From Cognatundibacterium luofuense (GTDB lineage Bacteria > Pseudomonadota > Gammaproteobacteria > Burkholderiales > Burkholderiaceae_D), in NCBI RefSeq assembly GCF_018139685.1, contig NZ_JAGSPN010000003.1, positions 62,001 to 126,000 on the forward strand: a stretch of DNA of 64,000 nt. Direction: 5' to 3'. Positions 28,488-37,297 of the stretch are shown in pieces. A program made the position numbers and the translations under genes. Positions within the stretch are counted from its first letter, which is position 1. Every line of letters begins with the position of its first letter. The notes under the pieces were generated by a model that saw only the letters and a list, made by a program, of their open reading frames with translations, made no database searches and was not told where the DNA came from.

Positions 28488-29516
28488 TCACCTTGTGGTG
28501 AACGAGAAATCCCTTTTGATGTGTGCACCCGATACGACGGCATTCACCGTAACTTTGTAAGTTGTTTTCGGTTTAAATGGCTGATATCCGACCAGATACG
28601 CAATATGCCTATCACGGTGGGGATTGGGGTACCGGGTGCTGTTCCACCAGAACAGACGTACACCTAAAGTCTTTTGTGTATTTATTTCCGTCACAGTGGC
28701 ATCAAGCTGCTCGATGACAGCGGATCTTTCAAAGCCGAAAATCATTGCAGCTGATGTGCCGTTTAGCCAGTCGTCATTTCCCGTCTTGTCTTTCGGTAAA
28801 TCAGGAACCGGATTCGGATCTTCCGGTGTCATAGAAAGCGGTACGCCTGTCTGCCCGTCGTAAGGGTAATGGAAGAAAAACTGTCCGCTGTTTTTCTGGC
28901 ATAAGCTGTAACCAGCACTGGTAAGCTGATTGCCAAAATTCAAAACCAACGGATTCAGTTCGTTTCCGCGGTCATTGAGTACCGCATAGCCGATGCCGAT
29001 ATCCGTTGCGCACTGATCCAGCATCAGACGTGCGTGACTGATCGTGTTCAGAAAGTTATAGGCCGGAGACAAATGAAATACAAAATTTGCGCCACCCAGA
29101 TTTTCGCCGGCAGTTCCGGGATAACCGGCAAACTGGGCGCGCTCGGTGGGCCCGCTTCCGGTAAATTGAGGGCGATCATATTGTTCTGTATGTCCGTAAG
29201 CACTGGCATCATCAGGCAAATTTCTGACGATGTAGCGTAAATGATTTTGTGCTGCCGAATCAAGTTGCCGGTTTTGTACCAGCACCCCAAGCCCAAGCTT
29301 GCGACGAATCGAATTTAATTCATAAAACGTTTGCAGTTCCGGCGAAAGCGGTAAATAGTCGGGCTCCGGAGCATAGATTTGCAAAGGCAACTGCGTACAG
29401 TGCGGATAATCAGCTGCATTATTCATACAGGTATTGGAAAGGCGGCTGCTGTGACAAGCAGAAATTCCGGATATCAGCATGAGCAATAAAGTACATAAAT
29501 ACAGACGTCTGATCAT
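28488..29516 (-). CDS. CAP-domain (SCP/PR1) lipoprotein
   Basis: About 342 residues. A lipoprotein signal peptide ends in the lipobox ISAC (CTLLLMLISGISAC). The body contains a CAP fold: FYELNSIRRKLGLGVLVQN, AAQNHLRYIV, GHTEQ (first histidine), GENLGG (acid), then HARLMLDQCATDIGIGYA. The C-terminal 120 residues are an extra beta-rich domain ending in an Ig-like strand pair (KTTYKVTVNAVVSGAHIKRDF). CAP proteins act outside the cytoplasm with varied roles. ATG at 29516 is preferred over TTG at 29525. Convergent with the HD-GYP remnant. Confidence 0.82.
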   Translation of the reverse strand: MIRRLYLCTLLLMLISGISACHSSRLSNTCMNNAADYPHCTQLPLQIYAPEPDYLPLSPELQTFYELNSIRRKLGLGVLVQNRQLDSAAQNHLRYIVRNLPDDASAYGHTEQYDRPQFTGSGPTERAQFAGYPGTAGENLGGANFVFHLSPAYNFLNTISHARLMLDQCATDIGIGYAVLNDRGNELNPLVLNFGNQLTSAGYSLCQKNSGQFFFHYPYDGQTGVPLSMTPEDPNPVPDLPKDKTGNDDWLNGTSAAMIFGFERSAVIEQLDATVTEINTQKTLGVRLFWWNSTRYPNPHRDRHIAYLVGYQPFKPKTTYKVTVNAVVSGAHIKRDFSFTTR

Positions 29517-29525
29517 GAGTTGCAA

Positions 29526-29844
29526 TGCATCGGCGTGGTTGAGATGAGGACTAACAGAGCCGCGATTTTACGCAATATTTATTAATTCAGAAAAAGTTTT
29601 TATTAACCGTCTTAGTGATGGCATTGAAATTCTGAAAAGCGAATCTGCCATCAGGCATGCAACTGCTCTTAGTGTTGTCAGATGGGCTGATGAATGTCAG
29701 GCTGAACTGAAAGCAAAGTGCAACTGTCATTAGCTGTTGCACTTTGCTTTGTCTGGTAAGGGGTTCTACGAAAAGCCAGTCATTGCAGCCATAGTTTACA
29801 TGACGTAATTTGTGGTGCGATGGCTGATGTGACGGGCTTCTGAA
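29526..29844. other. 319-bp intergenic stretch with a hairpin
   Basis: A plus-strand frame without a start codon (about 29605-29730) reads like the end of a small protein but has no supporting start. The hairpin at 29711-29749 is the only clear structure. Confidence 0.4.
29711..29749. terminator. hairpin with perfect 14-bp stem
   Basis: AAGCAAAGTGCAAC pairs perfectly with GTTGCACTTTGCTT across an 11-base loop, beyond the 3' end of the minus-strand hmp gene. No long T run is present. Confidence 0.5.
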
Positions 29845-31017
29845 TTATTGTAGCGCTTCCGCTGGTCCGAAAAATTCGTAATGGCTTTGTGATTCCGGTA
29901 CACCGATGTCGCGTAAATGGAATTTCACCGCTTTCATAAATGGCAGCGGGCCGAGGAAATAGGCGTCTACATCGCGTGAAGCCGGAATCCATTGTTCCAG
30001 ATGTTCACGTGACAGAAAACCGGTCGCATCCGCGCCTTCTGTACCCTGTTCATATACATAGTAGCGCTGCAATTGCGGGTGTGCCGCTGCCAGCGCATCA
30101 ATATGCGCACCGAAAGCGTGAACACCAGCGTGCCTTGCAGCATGAATAAAGTGCACAGGTCGCTGTGTTTGTAATGCTTTGCTCAGCATTGCCAGTGTCG
30201 GTGTAATACCCACACCACCACTGATCAGTACCAGCGGTTTTTCACTACTGTTCAGTGTGAAAGCACCAGTCGGCGGAAACAGGCTGACCTGGCTGCCGAC
30301 GCTGATATGATCGTGAAGATAGTTGGATACCTTGCCACCCGGTTCGCGTTTTACGCTGATTCTGTAAGTTTTGCCGTTACTGATGTCAGACAGCGAATAC
30401 TGGCGGCGTGCCTGCTCACCGTCGATTGTGAGCAGTATTGTGATGTATTGTCCCGGCAGAAAATCCATCACTTCGGCCTCGTCTGCGGGTGCCATGACAA
30501 AGGAAGTGATCTCGTCGCTTTCTATGGTTTTACTGATCACTTGAAAAGATCTTTCACCTTGCCAGCCGCCAACTGCCTGCGCATTTTTTGTATAAATTTC
30601 TTGTTCGGCACCAGTCAGAATTTCTGCCAGCTGACCATACGCGGCAGCCCAGGCTTCGATCACAGCGTCGGTAGCCACTGCTTCACCAAGCACTTCACGG
30701 ATCGCGCCTAGCAATGCAGCGCCTACCATTGGGTAATGCTCTGGCATGATTTGCAAAGCTGCATGCTTGTTGACGATGCCTTTTACCAGCGGGCCGAGTG
30801 CTTCCAGACGGTCGATATTGGAGGCATACATCAGAATGCTGTTAGCCAGTGCTCGTTGCTGTGTGCCGGAATGCTGGTGAGCCTGATTGAAAAACGGCAA
30901 AACTTGCGGATATTCGCTGAACAGTTTTTGATAAAAATGACGTGTCAGTGTTTCGCCGCCTTGCTGAAGGACTGGCACGGTGGCAGAGATAATGGCGCGG
31001 TGTTCCTGGGATAGCAT
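29845..31017 (-). CDS. hmp: flavohaemoglobin, nitric oxide dioxygenase
   Basis: A 390-residue cytoplasmic enzyme that converts NO and O2 to nitrate using NAD(P)H. The globin domain (about 1-140) has the proximal histidine in NKHAALQI and the B-helix tyrosine in LTRHFYQKLF. The reductase half has the FAD motif RQYSLSD and the NAD motif GGVGITPTLAML, and ends YEFFGPAEAL as in the family. The ATG at 31017 follows AAAGG; an in-frame extension upstream is not part of the protein. A promoter with an NsrR-like operator lies about 300 bp upstream, with the same layout as the norB promoter, so it should be induced by NO. Confidence 0.95.
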   Translation of the reverse strand: MLSQEHRAIISATVPVLQQGGETLTRHFYQKLFSEYPQVLPFFNQAHQHSGTQQRALANSILMYASNIDRLEALGPLVKGIVNKHAALQIMPEHYPMVGAALLGAIREVLGEAVATDAVIEAWAAAYGQLAEILTGAEQEIYTKNAQAVGGWQGERSFQVISKTIESDEITSFVMAPADEAEVMDFLPGQYITILLTIDGEQARRQYSLSDISNGKTYRISVKREPGGKVSNYLHDHISVGSQVSLFPPTGAFTLNSSEKPLVLISGGVGITPTLAMLSKALQTQRPVHFIHAARHAGVHAFGAHIDALAAAHPQLQRYYVYEQGTEGADATGFLSREHLEQWIPASRDVDAYFLGPLPFMKAVKFHLRDIGVPESQSHYEFFGPAEALQ

Positions 31018-31316
31018 AATCAAACCTTTAATCTGGCAAATAATCGTCATCCCGTTCTGCGGTAGCGGTGAAGCCGGAAGCTTTTCGCGTGACTGATGCG
31101 TTGATGGCATCGTTATCGCAGCAGGCTTTGCAGAGCGAATGACAGGACAATGTTGTAGTCATTCAATGGCATCCTGCATCCATCTGATTGTCTGAGACTG
31201 ACCTGCAGAAATTAATCTCATTCAGTAACGGGATGCCCCATGATCTGACTCATCGTGCACGCGCGCCGTTGTACGGATTGTTGTCAAAATCACTTGTGAG
31301 CCATTGAATTGAACAC

Positions 31317-31345
31317 ATTCTATCTGCAAAAAATAAAACATGCAA
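31317..31345 (-). promoter_or_regulatory. predicted sigma-70 promoter of hmp
   Basis: On the minus strand, TTGCAT and TAGAAT are separated by exactly 17 bases. The start site would be near 31310, giving a leader of about 290 bases before hmp. The -35 box lies inside the NsrR-like operator. Confidence 0.6.
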
Positions 31346-31359
31346 ACAAAAAGCATCTT
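31337..31359. promoter_or_regulatory. NsrR-like operator at the hmp promoter
   Basis: Two 11-base halves, AACATGCAAAC and AAAAGCATCTT, flank one base, matching the known 11-1-11 NsrR pattern (AAGATGCATTT/AAATGCATCTT). It nearly duplicates an operator at norB. Confidence 0.7.
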
Positions 31360-31436
31360 TATGATTAAGCGTATTTCCAATCTGAAAAATGTACTAGCTT
31401 TGATTTCCCTGCGTGGACTGCTCCGTGTTTCAGCGT

Positions 31437-32852
31437 TCAAAGCCGCGAGACTGGTAACCTCAGAGAAAACGTAATTTTGCCGTCGCTGCTTTGCGAGACC
31501 GACGCGTTGCCGCCGTGCAGTATTGCGATCGCTTTGACGATTGCAAGGCCTAAGCCGCTGCCACCATTATTTGAATAACGCGATGCATCTGTCCGGTAAA
31601 AACGGTCAAACAGACGTTCCAGATCAGCTTGTGCCAGCAGATCGCCCTGATTCGACACATCGAGAACGACAATTTGCGGATCAGCCGTTTTGGCGGTCAA
31701 TTCAATGACCGTTCCTTCGGCAGCATAGCGCACCGCATTCGACACCAGATTGGCAAGCACGCGTCGCACCATATGCGGATCGGCGAAAATCTCAGCCTCT
31801 CCTGAACAGACAATCCTGAGCTGGCGCTGCTCAGCGAGATCTTCAAAATAGTCGGCAATACGTGCGAACTCATCACTGATGCTGACCGGATGATGTACAA
31901 GATCCCGGGCAATTTGCTGATGTTCGCTGCGCGCCAGAAAGAGCAGGCTGTCGACCAGACGTGTGAGCCGTTCAAAGGCTTCTAAATGTGATTCGAGCAA
32001 GGCTTCGTATTCGTCAGCGTTTCTTTGTTTGCTCAGAATGACTTGTGTTTGCGTGTTCAGCGCCGCAAGTGGTGTTCGCAATTCGTGGGCCAGGTCTGCT
32101 GAAAACTGATTCAGTTGCAGATAGCCATTTTCCAGCCGCGTAAGCATCTGGTTCAAACCATCGACCAACGGAAGCAATTTGCCGGGAACCTGGCTGCTAT
32201 CAAGCCGCTGAGACAGGTTTTGCGGACTGACGGCGGCCGTTTGCGTGCGCAATTTCCGCAAAGGCGCGAGGCCACGCCAGATAACAAAAAGTAGAATGCC
32301 ACCGGACAGCAGGCCGGCAGCGAGACTGGTGAACAGAATTTGCAACCGGTATGTTTTCAGTAATACATCCCGCTCTGAATACAATCTTGTCAGCCTGATT
32401 TCAACTGGCTTATTCCCGAGACTGGAGATGGCAGTTAATGTGGCAGCCGGAACGCCACTTTCTGTTTGCCAGTGTCGGATGTGCTGTCGTCCTGCCTCAT
32501 TTGTTAACGGTACCGGTGTTAGTACGGGGAAAGCCAAATTGACGGGGTTGATACGCAGGATCGGGGCGGAGGGTTTTACGCTGACATCATCCATCTCAAT
32601 CAAAGCATTGCTTTCACCGCTCATCGTATCCCGGACGTAATCAGCCTGAGAACGGAGCATTTCCGCAGTGCTGCTATGGCTGAGTAATTGTCGCAACTGG
32701 CGTAATTTTCCCAGCAGCTGTACATCATCCCTTTGTAATAACTGGGCTTCAAAGGTTTCATATAAATACAGCCCGAGTAATGCGCTGGCTGCTGCGGCAA
32801 CCATTGCACCGGAGATGCCGAGTCGCCATCCGAGTGAGCGTTGTTTGCTCAT
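31437..32852 (-). CDS. hprS: sensor histidine kinase, HprS/CusS type
   Basis: A 471-residue membrane kinase. The first helix is around residues 9-30, then a periplasmic domain of about 130 residues and a second helix ([20 protein letters not shown]), then HAMP. The dimerisation domain has phospho-acceptor [10 protein letters not shown], and the ATPase has the N box ([10 protein letters not shown]) and G box [13 protein letters not shown]. It overlaps the regulator gene by four bases. The family includes copper and heavy-metal sensors as well as the HprS oxidant sensor. The divergent hydroxyisourate hydrolase, an HprR target in E. coli, points to HprS. Confidence 0.8.
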   Translation of the reverse strand: MSKQRSLGWRLGISGAMVAAAASALLGLYLYETFEAQLLQRDDVQLLGKLRQLRQLLSHSSTAEMLRSQADYVRDTMSGESNALIEMDDVSVKPSAPILRINPVNLAFPVLTPVPLTNEAGRQHIRHWQTESGVPAATLTAISSLGNKPVEIRLTRLYSERDVLLKTYRLQILFTSLAAGLLSGGILLFVIWRGLAPLRKLRTQTAAVSPQNLSQRLDSSQVPGKLLPLVDGLNQMLTRLENGYLQLNQFSADLAHELRTPLAALNTQTQVILSKQRNADEYEALLESHLEAFERLTRLVDSLLFLARSEHQQIARDLVHHPVSISDEFARIADYFEDLAEQRQLRIVCSGEAEIFADPHMVRRVLANLVSNAVRYAAEGTVIELTAKTADPQIVVLDVSNQGDLLAQADLERLFDRFYRTDASRYSNNGGSGLGLAIVKAIAILHGGNASVSQSSDGKITFSLRLPVSRL

Positions 32853-33529
32853 GATCGCAGTTCACAGACATAGCCCATACCACGGACAGCATGAATCAGT
32901 TGTCCGGGCACCGGATCGTTGATTTTCTGGCGCAAACGCTTAATTGCGACGTCCACGACATTGGTATCGCTGTCAAAGTTCATATCCCAGACCTGTGAAG
33001 CGATTTCACTGCGCGATAAAATCTCTCCCTGACGACGCATCAGCAGGCAGAGCAGGTTAAATTCCCGTCCGCTCAGGTGCAGGCGTGCATCATTGCGTGT
33101 CGCAGTTCGCGCCAGTACATTTAAGCGAAGGTCATTGATAACCAGCACATCATCTTCGCGTTGCGGGCCGCGCCGGAGCAGGGTACGGATACGTGCCAGT
33201 AATTCAGCAAACGCAAACGGCTTCACCAGATAATCGTCTGCACCGAGTTCCAGACCGTGAACCCGGTCAGAGAGCGCATCACGGGCGCTGAGAAATAACA
33301 CCGGTGTGTGTCGCCCCGTAAGCGATTCCCGCAGATGACGCAGAATAGTCCACCCGTCTATTCCTGGCAGCATAACGTCTAGTACGATCAGATCGTAGGC
33401 TTGCTCCAGCGCCAGATGCAGCCCGGTTTTGCCATCGTTGGCAATGTCCACCACAAAACCGGCTTCGCTGAGCCCCTGTTTCAGGTATTCGTTGGTCCGG
33501 ATTTCATCTTCTACAAGAAGCAATCTCAC
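32849..33529 (-). CDS. hprR: OmpR-family response regulator, HprR/CusR type
   Basis: About 226 residues from a GTG start chosen for its GAGGATA site; the frame continues upstream without one. The receiver domain starts VRLLLVEDE and has its phospho-acceptor Asp in [13 protein letters not shown], and the switch lysine in [14 protein letters not shown]. The winged-helix output domain ends [15 protein letters not shown] and [15 protein letters not shown], diagnostic of the heavy-metal/HprR group. It is first in the operon with its kinase. A 20-bp inverted repeat in the divergent promoter region may be its operator. Confidence 0.85.
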   Translation of the reverse strand: MRLLLVEDEIRTNEYLKQGLSEAGFVVDIANDGKTGLHLALEQAYDLIVLDVMLPGIDGWTILRHLRESLTGRHTPVLFLSARDALSDRVHGLELGADDYLVKPFAFAELLARIRTLLRRGPQREDDVLVINDLRLNVLARTATRNDARLHLSGREFNLLCLLMRRQGEILSRSEIASQVWDMNFDSDTNVVDVAIKRLRQKINDPVPGQLIHAVRGMGYVCELRS

Positions 33530-33586
33530 GCTTATCCTCACTGATTTGTCATCTGGCTGAATGATAGCCGGAATACAGCCTTCGTT

Positions 33587-33606
33587 CGATGACAATGATG
33601 TCATCG
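33587..33606. promoter_or_regulatory. inverted repeat in the hprR-glcG intergenic region
   Basis: CGATGAC and GTCATCG flank six bases, between the two divergent genes. A further half-like TTGTCA follows at about 33608. It is a candidate binding site for the adjacent response regulator; it does not match the E. coli HprR box. Confidence 0.5.
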
Positions 33607-33649
33607 AGTTGTCAGTAAAGGCTCATGGCAACCTTCTTAAAATGACGCC

Positions 33650-34114
33650 ATGAAAACACTTTTGAAAGCCATGTTGCTGGTAATGATCTCGCGAAATGCC
33701 AGTGCACAAACTACACCCGGAATTGTATTCGACGATGCGATGAATCTGGCACGCCATGCGCAACAGCATTGCCGGACTCTGCATCGTGATATTGCGGTAT
33801 CAGTGGTGGATGCCAGTGGGCAGGCTTTACTGATACAGAGAGCAGAAAGTGTCGGTCCGCATAATCTGGAGGCTGCGCGCAGGAAAGCTTATACCGCCTT
33901 ATCGACACGACAGCCGACCTTACAACTTGGTCGTCAGGCACGGAGCCAGCCGGACACCGCAGCGCTGCAATACTTACCGGAGTTATTACTGCTTGGTGGT
34001 GGTGTGCCTATCCGCCGTGACGGACAGGTCGTTGGTGCAATCGGGGTTGCCGGTGGCGGTGGTCCGGAAAATGATGACGCCTGCGCCCGTGCAGCAGCGG
34101 ACCTCATTCGTTAA
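33650..34114 (+). CDS. secreted GlcG/HbpS-family (DUF336) protein
   Basis: A 154-residue protein with a signal peptide (LLKAMLLVMISRNASAQ) and a GlcG/HbpS fold: DIAVSVVDASGQALLIQRAE, ARRKAYTAL, LLLGGGVPIRRDGQVVGAIGVAGGG and a final ACARAAADLI helix. HbpS-type members bind haem and take part in redox sensing; others are enzymes. It is divergent from the two-component pair and followed by a secreted hydroxyisourate hydrolase, so it is probably part of the same stress response. No strong ribosome site; the ATG gives a clean signal peptide. Confidence 0.82.
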   Translation: MKTLLKAMLLVMISRNASAQTTPGIVFDDAMNLARHAQQHCRTLHRDIAVSVVDASGQALLIQRAESVGPHNLEAARRKAYTALSTRQPTLQLGRQARSQPDTAALQYLPELLLLGGGVPIRRDGQVVGAIGVAGGGGPENDDACARAAADLIR

Positions 34115-34145
34115 CTGATTTATTGATATATAAACGGAGAAGACA

Positions 34146-34574
34146 ATGAAAATAACTGATTTGAAATTATGGCTGATATCTGCAGTACTGAGCTGTACGG
34201 CTGTTTCTGCGATGGCAGCGGATACCAATCCCGTCAGTGTGCATGTTCTGGACCTGCAAACCGGACAGCCAACGCCGGGTGTTCAGGTTGAGATCGAGAT
34301 GCATACAAAAAATGGCGCATGGCAGCCTGTAGGAAAAGGGCAAACTGATGAAAATGGCAGAATCCGGTCACTGATCGCACAGGATGCAATAGCTAACTGG
34401 GCAGCCGGAGAGTATCGGGTTGTTTTTAAAACCGGTGACTATTACCGTACTAAAAAGCAGGCGACTTTCTTTCCGGAAATTCCTGTTGTGTTTCAGGTGG
34501 AAGATCAGAAAGCGCATTACCACATTCCATTACTTCTGAGTCCTTTCGGTTTTTCGACTTATCGCGGAAATTAA
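34146..34574 (+). CDS. hiuH: periplasmic 5-hydroxyisourate hydrolase (transthyretin-like)
   Basis: A 142-residue protein with a signal peptide ending SAMAAD and a transthyretin-like domain. Family motifs are present: VSVHVLDLQTGQPTPGVQVE at the start of the domain and HYHIPLLLSPFGFSTYRG at the end. The usual C-terminal YRGS is YRGN here. The enzyme hydrolyses 5-hydroxyisourate in urate breakdown; its export, and the two-component pair next to it, match the E. coli hiuH-HprRS arrangement. GGAGAAG ribosome site. Second gene after the GlcG-like gene. Confidence 0.87.
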   Translation: MKITDLKLWLISAVLSCTAVSAMAADTNPVSVHVLDLQTGQPTPGVQVEIEMHTKNGAWQPVGKGQTDENGRIRSLIAQDAIANWAAGEYRVVFKTGDYYRTKKQATFFPEIPVVFQVEDQKAHYHIPLLLSPFGFSTYRGN

Positions 34575-34949
34575 GAAAGTAAGGTAATTTTAAATAAATA
34601 AATTAATTAAATTTTTTATTAACATATTTATTGGTGAAATTATTCATGAAACATCAGGTGAAAATTTCATAAATGATTTCATCAAAGAAAGAGATTGCAC
34701 GAAAGATCAAATTTACTTTTAGTTGCCGCATAAACATTTATTTGAAAACAGTTTAAATAAAGTTAGACGATTTCGAATTTATGCGGTACTATTCGCTTCA
34801 GCACTTGCATCAAGTCGTAGTCTTTGTCGGTCTCTTTCCTCTACTGCAGTAGTTATTGCAGCACTGTTTGAATTCCTTTCAGTTACTTTTTTCTTGATCT
34901 CCGGTGCCAACCGGGCGCAGCCCATTTTCAATTTTAAAAAGGAAGTAAC
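34575..34949 (+). promoter_or_regulatory. long leader of the cold-shock gene
   Basis: About 375 bp, very AT-rich on the left. Cold-shock genes commonly have long structured 5' leaders that work as RNA thermosensors. A frame at about 34723-34953 (76 codons, ending FNFKKEVT) has its stop overlapping the cold-shock ATG, so a translated leader is possible but unproven. Confidence 0.45.
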
Positions 34950-35162
34950 ATGAGCAATCAACAAACAGGTACAGTAAAGTGGTTCAACGAATCTAAAGGC
35001 TTCGGCTTCATCGCTCCTGATAACGGTGGTGCAGACTTGTTCGCCCACTTCGGCGACATCCAGACTACAGGTTTCAAAACGCTGACTGAAAACCAGCGTG
35101 TATCGTTCGAACGTGCAACTGGCCCTAAAGGCGACAAAGCCAGCAACATTCGTCCTCTGTAA
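34950..35162 (+). CDS. cspA: cold-shock protein
   Basis: A 70-residue nucleic-acid chaperone of the CspA family. Both RNA-binding motifs are present: KGFGFI (RNP1) and LFAHFG (RNP2-like, where VFVHF is usual). It opens [19 protein letters not shown] precedes the ATG. It lies upstream of a second IF-1 gene, both in the same direction; several hairpins separate them, so co-transcription is not certain. Confidence 0.95.
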   Translation: MSNQQTGTVKWFNESKGFGFIAPDNGGADLFAHFGDIQTTGFKTLTENQRVSFERATGPKGDKASNIRPL

Positions 35163-35214
35163 TATTCTTTCGCCTCACCATCTTAGTGCTGGCTATTGAC
35201 CACATTCATCAAAC

Positions 35215-35235
35215 GATACCAGTGTCGCTGGTATC
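35215..35235 (+). terminator. hairpin after cspA
   Basis: GATACCAG pairs with CTGGTATC over a 5-base loop, about 50 bp after the cspA stop. No T run follows. Confidence 0.4.
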
Positions 35236-35360
35236 AGCAAGTTTCACGATCGTTACTTGTCCGGAAGGCACTTTGCAGATAGCACTGGTCTCCGGAAGCA
35301 GACTCCCGTCACACCACGCAGATAGCATGGGTACCGGGCATCGTGATCGACAGTGAATGG

Positions 35361-35385
35361 AAGCTCGCTCCGGCGGGCTTTTTTC
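35361..35385 (+). terminator. terminator or attenuator before infA
   Basis: AGCTCGC pairs with GCGGGCT (one G-T pair) over a 4-base loop, followed by a six-T run. It lies between cspA and infA. Confidence 0.55.
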
Positions 35386-35451
35386 ATTCTCTGTTCATAC
35401 AGGTTGTTCAACCGCACCATAAGCTGCTTGCCAGCAACGAAGGGAAATGCC

Positions 35452-35712
35452 ATGGCGAAAGAAGAATTGATTGAAATGATGGGCAGCGTCGGTGAAATTC
35501 TGCCGGATCTGCGGTTTCGCGTTGTTCTCGATAACGGTCACGAAATCATTGCCTATACCGGTGGCAAAATGCGCAAGCACAATATCCGTATTCTGGCAGG
35601 TGACAAGGTCACGGTAGAACTATCGCCTTACGATTTCAGTAAAGGCCGGATTATCTTCCGTCACCTGGCAACCCGCAGCGGTCCGCCGCCAGCGCCGCGC
35701 CGCCATCACTGA
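35452..35712 (+). CDS. infA: translation initiation factor IF-1, tailed paralogue
   Basis: An 86-residue OB-fold protein. Family features are [40 protein letters not shown] and [20 protein letters not shown]. The C-terminus has about 14 extra residues ([16 protein letters not shown]) beyond the usual 72. Betaproteobacteria often have a second infA outside the ribosomal operon with such a tail. Placement after a cold-shock gene fits translation adjustment in the cold. ATG at 35452 with GAAGGGAAA upstream; an upstream in-frame extension has no support. Confidence 0.93.
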   Translation: MAKEELIEMMGSVGEILPDLRFRVVLDNGHEIIAYTGGKMRKHNIRILAGDKVTVELSPYDFSKGRIIFRHLATRSGPPPAPRRHH

Positions 35713-35756
35713 TATTTGCTCATCGCGCATGTCGCAAAACATCAGCGCAGGAAAAT

Positions 35757-35790
35757 AAAAAACCGGCTTGCAATCAGGCCGGTTTTTTTA
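35757..35790. terminator. bidirectional terminator after infA
   Basis: AAAAACCGGC pairs with GCCGGTTTTT with an 8-base loop and T runs. Confidence 0.85.
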
Positions 35791-35822
35791 TGGGAGTTTG
35801 CAAACGTTTCCGGCGCAGTCAT

Positions 35823-35906
35823 TGTGCAAAAATCCGCATTCACGATTTCCGGAGAGCCGGACTTTCTGCCGACGACTGCCGGATCGCTGTGCTGAACACC
35901 GCATTC
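35823..35906 (+). repeat. 84-bp dispersed repeat, copy E
   Basis: This copy shows the internal symmetry best. Direct arms TGTGCAAAAATCCGCATTC (35823) and TGTGCTGAACACCGCATTC (35888) start 65 bp apart and flank the core. It sits between convergent genes. Confidence 0.88.
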
Positions 35907-35989
35907 GGGCTTAAAACAGGCTCTCCGTAGCATACTGATTGATGGCTTTCGGATGGGGCTGACTTTCGATAAGACGCGTTCATCTGACC

Positions 35990-37297
35990 TCATTCACCTT
36001 TTTCATCCACCTTTATAGCCCATTGTTGCAGACAGTCTGCCAGTAAGCGGCGAATTGCCTGTGCATTTCTGAGTCCGTTGCGAAGCCAGACGGCTTTGCC
36101 CGCCACTTCGAGGCGGGCAGCATGGTCAAACTGATCGAAATCCTGCGGCCAAACCAGCGCCGGAATCGCATGTTGCAGGCAGTGATACATAATCCCCGCG
36201 CCACCGTGATGAATTACCGCCGCATACTTTGCCAGATGGCTTTGATACGAGATATAGCTGTAGCGGTGCAGATTACTGCGCAATGGCTGATGTTGCTGAT
36301 CGTGACGCCCGTCTGAAAAATGAAAATCCCATTCGGGGCAAATAGCCGCCAGTTCGCTGAGTGCGGCAACCACGGCTTCTTTCTGCCAGTGCAAATGGGT
36401 TCCCAGTGTGATCAGAATCGCGGGACGTTCAGCGTCAAATTGCGGTTCAGGGGTGGTCAGCGGTGGTGTGTACAGCGCCGGACCTATGAATTGCAATGCT
36501 TGCGGCCAGTTACGCGGAAATTCCAGTGCCGGATCAGCCAGCGCAAGTATGCAATCCGGTGAGTAAGCGGCTTCACTGCCATCCGCGCGATACAGCGTTC
36601 TGACACCCAGATCGCGTAGCAGCGGGTAGCACAGGGTGAATACTATCCGTTTAAAGCAGCGGACTTTTTTTCTGTGCAGCCATTGCAGCCAGTATTGCCA
36701 GCGGTTTTCCGGCGGTTGCAGACCACCGCAATACGCGGGCGGACCTTCGCTGGTTTCGATGACGCAGGGCGAGGGCATACTGGTCCACCAACTGATCTGA
36801 TGCTGTTGCGCGATGATGCCGGCCAGCGGCAGCGTAAAGTCGGCAATGATCAGATCGGGTTTTGCCTTCGTGCGGTAGTGCTGATCGAGCTCTGTCCGGA
36901 ATTGCCGGAATAATCTGAGCGCGGCGCGGAACTGACGCCACAGTGCCAGCGGATTGCTGCGTACAGCCTTCCCTGGATTGGCAATCTGATCCAGCGTGTC
37001 GTCTGCTTCGCTGCCTTCCAGCACGCTGTGCGCCTGTAACCCGGCCTGAGCAATCGCCTTACCGGCGGCCGGTGTACTGATGACTTGCACGCTGTGCTCA
37101 GCGGCAGCGGCGCGTGCCAGTGCCAGCACCGGATGCAAATGTCCGGCAAACGGCGGCGCCAGAAAGTCGATACGTAAGGCTTTTTTGCCTTTGGTCGCCA
37201 TCAATGCTTGTAACAGATTTAACAGATTATTTGGCGTGTCACTGGCGCTGTAGCCGGGTTTCTGGTTTGCCTGTTCAGGCTGCACGGTGCTGTTCAT
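35990..37297 (-). CDS. UDP-glycosyltransferase-like (GT1) enzyme
   Basis: About 435 residues, GT-B fold. The N-terminal half begins IDFLAPPFAGHLHPVLALARAAA, the acceptor-side signature of GT1/MGT enzymes. The C-terminal donor site has ILITLGTHLHWQKE, then AAVIHHGGAGIMYHCLQHAIPALVWPQDFDQFDHAARLE, a clear GT1 pattern (HGG, P, DQ). Last gene of the seven-gene ketosynthase operon; it should glycosylate the operon's lipid or a precursor. ATG at 37297 overlaps the previous stop by about 23 bp; TTG at 37336 and ATG at 37198 are alternatives. Confidence 0.85.
   Translation of the reverse strand: MNSTVQPEQANQKPGYSASDTPNNLLNLLQALMATKGKKALRIDFLAPPFAGHLHPVLALARAAAAEHSVQVISTPAAGKAIAQAGLQAHSVLEGSEADDTLDQIANPGKAVRSNPLALWRQFRAALRLFRQFRTELDQHYRTKAKPDLIIADFTLPLAGIIAQQHQISWWTSMPSPCVIETSEGPPAYCGGLQPPENRWQYWLQWLHRKKVRCFKRIVFTLCYPLLRDLGVRTLYRADGSEAAYSPDCILALADPALEFPRNWPQALQFIGPALYTPPLTTPEPQFDAERPAILITLGTHLHWQKEAVVAALSELAAICPEWDFHFSDGRHDQQHQPLRSNLHRYSYISYQSHLAKYAAVIHHGGAGIMYHCLQHAIPALVWPQDFDQFDHAARLEVAGKAVWLRNGLRNAQAIRRLLADCLQQWAIKVDEKGE

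Noticed and set aside
29605-29730. Plus-strand frame reading like a protein end before the 29.7-kb hairpin
   Set aside because: No start codon and only about 40 codons; the last part is the hairpin arm. It could be a remnant but cannot be supported.
31222-31440. 72-codon minus-strand frame across the hmp promoter
   Set aside because: It spans the promoter and operator, so its start would lie upstream of the transcript, and it has no family resemblance.
35742-35993. Minus-strand frames containing VGRKSG in several gaps
   Set aside because: All of them are translations of the 84-bp repeat core; they are not genes.
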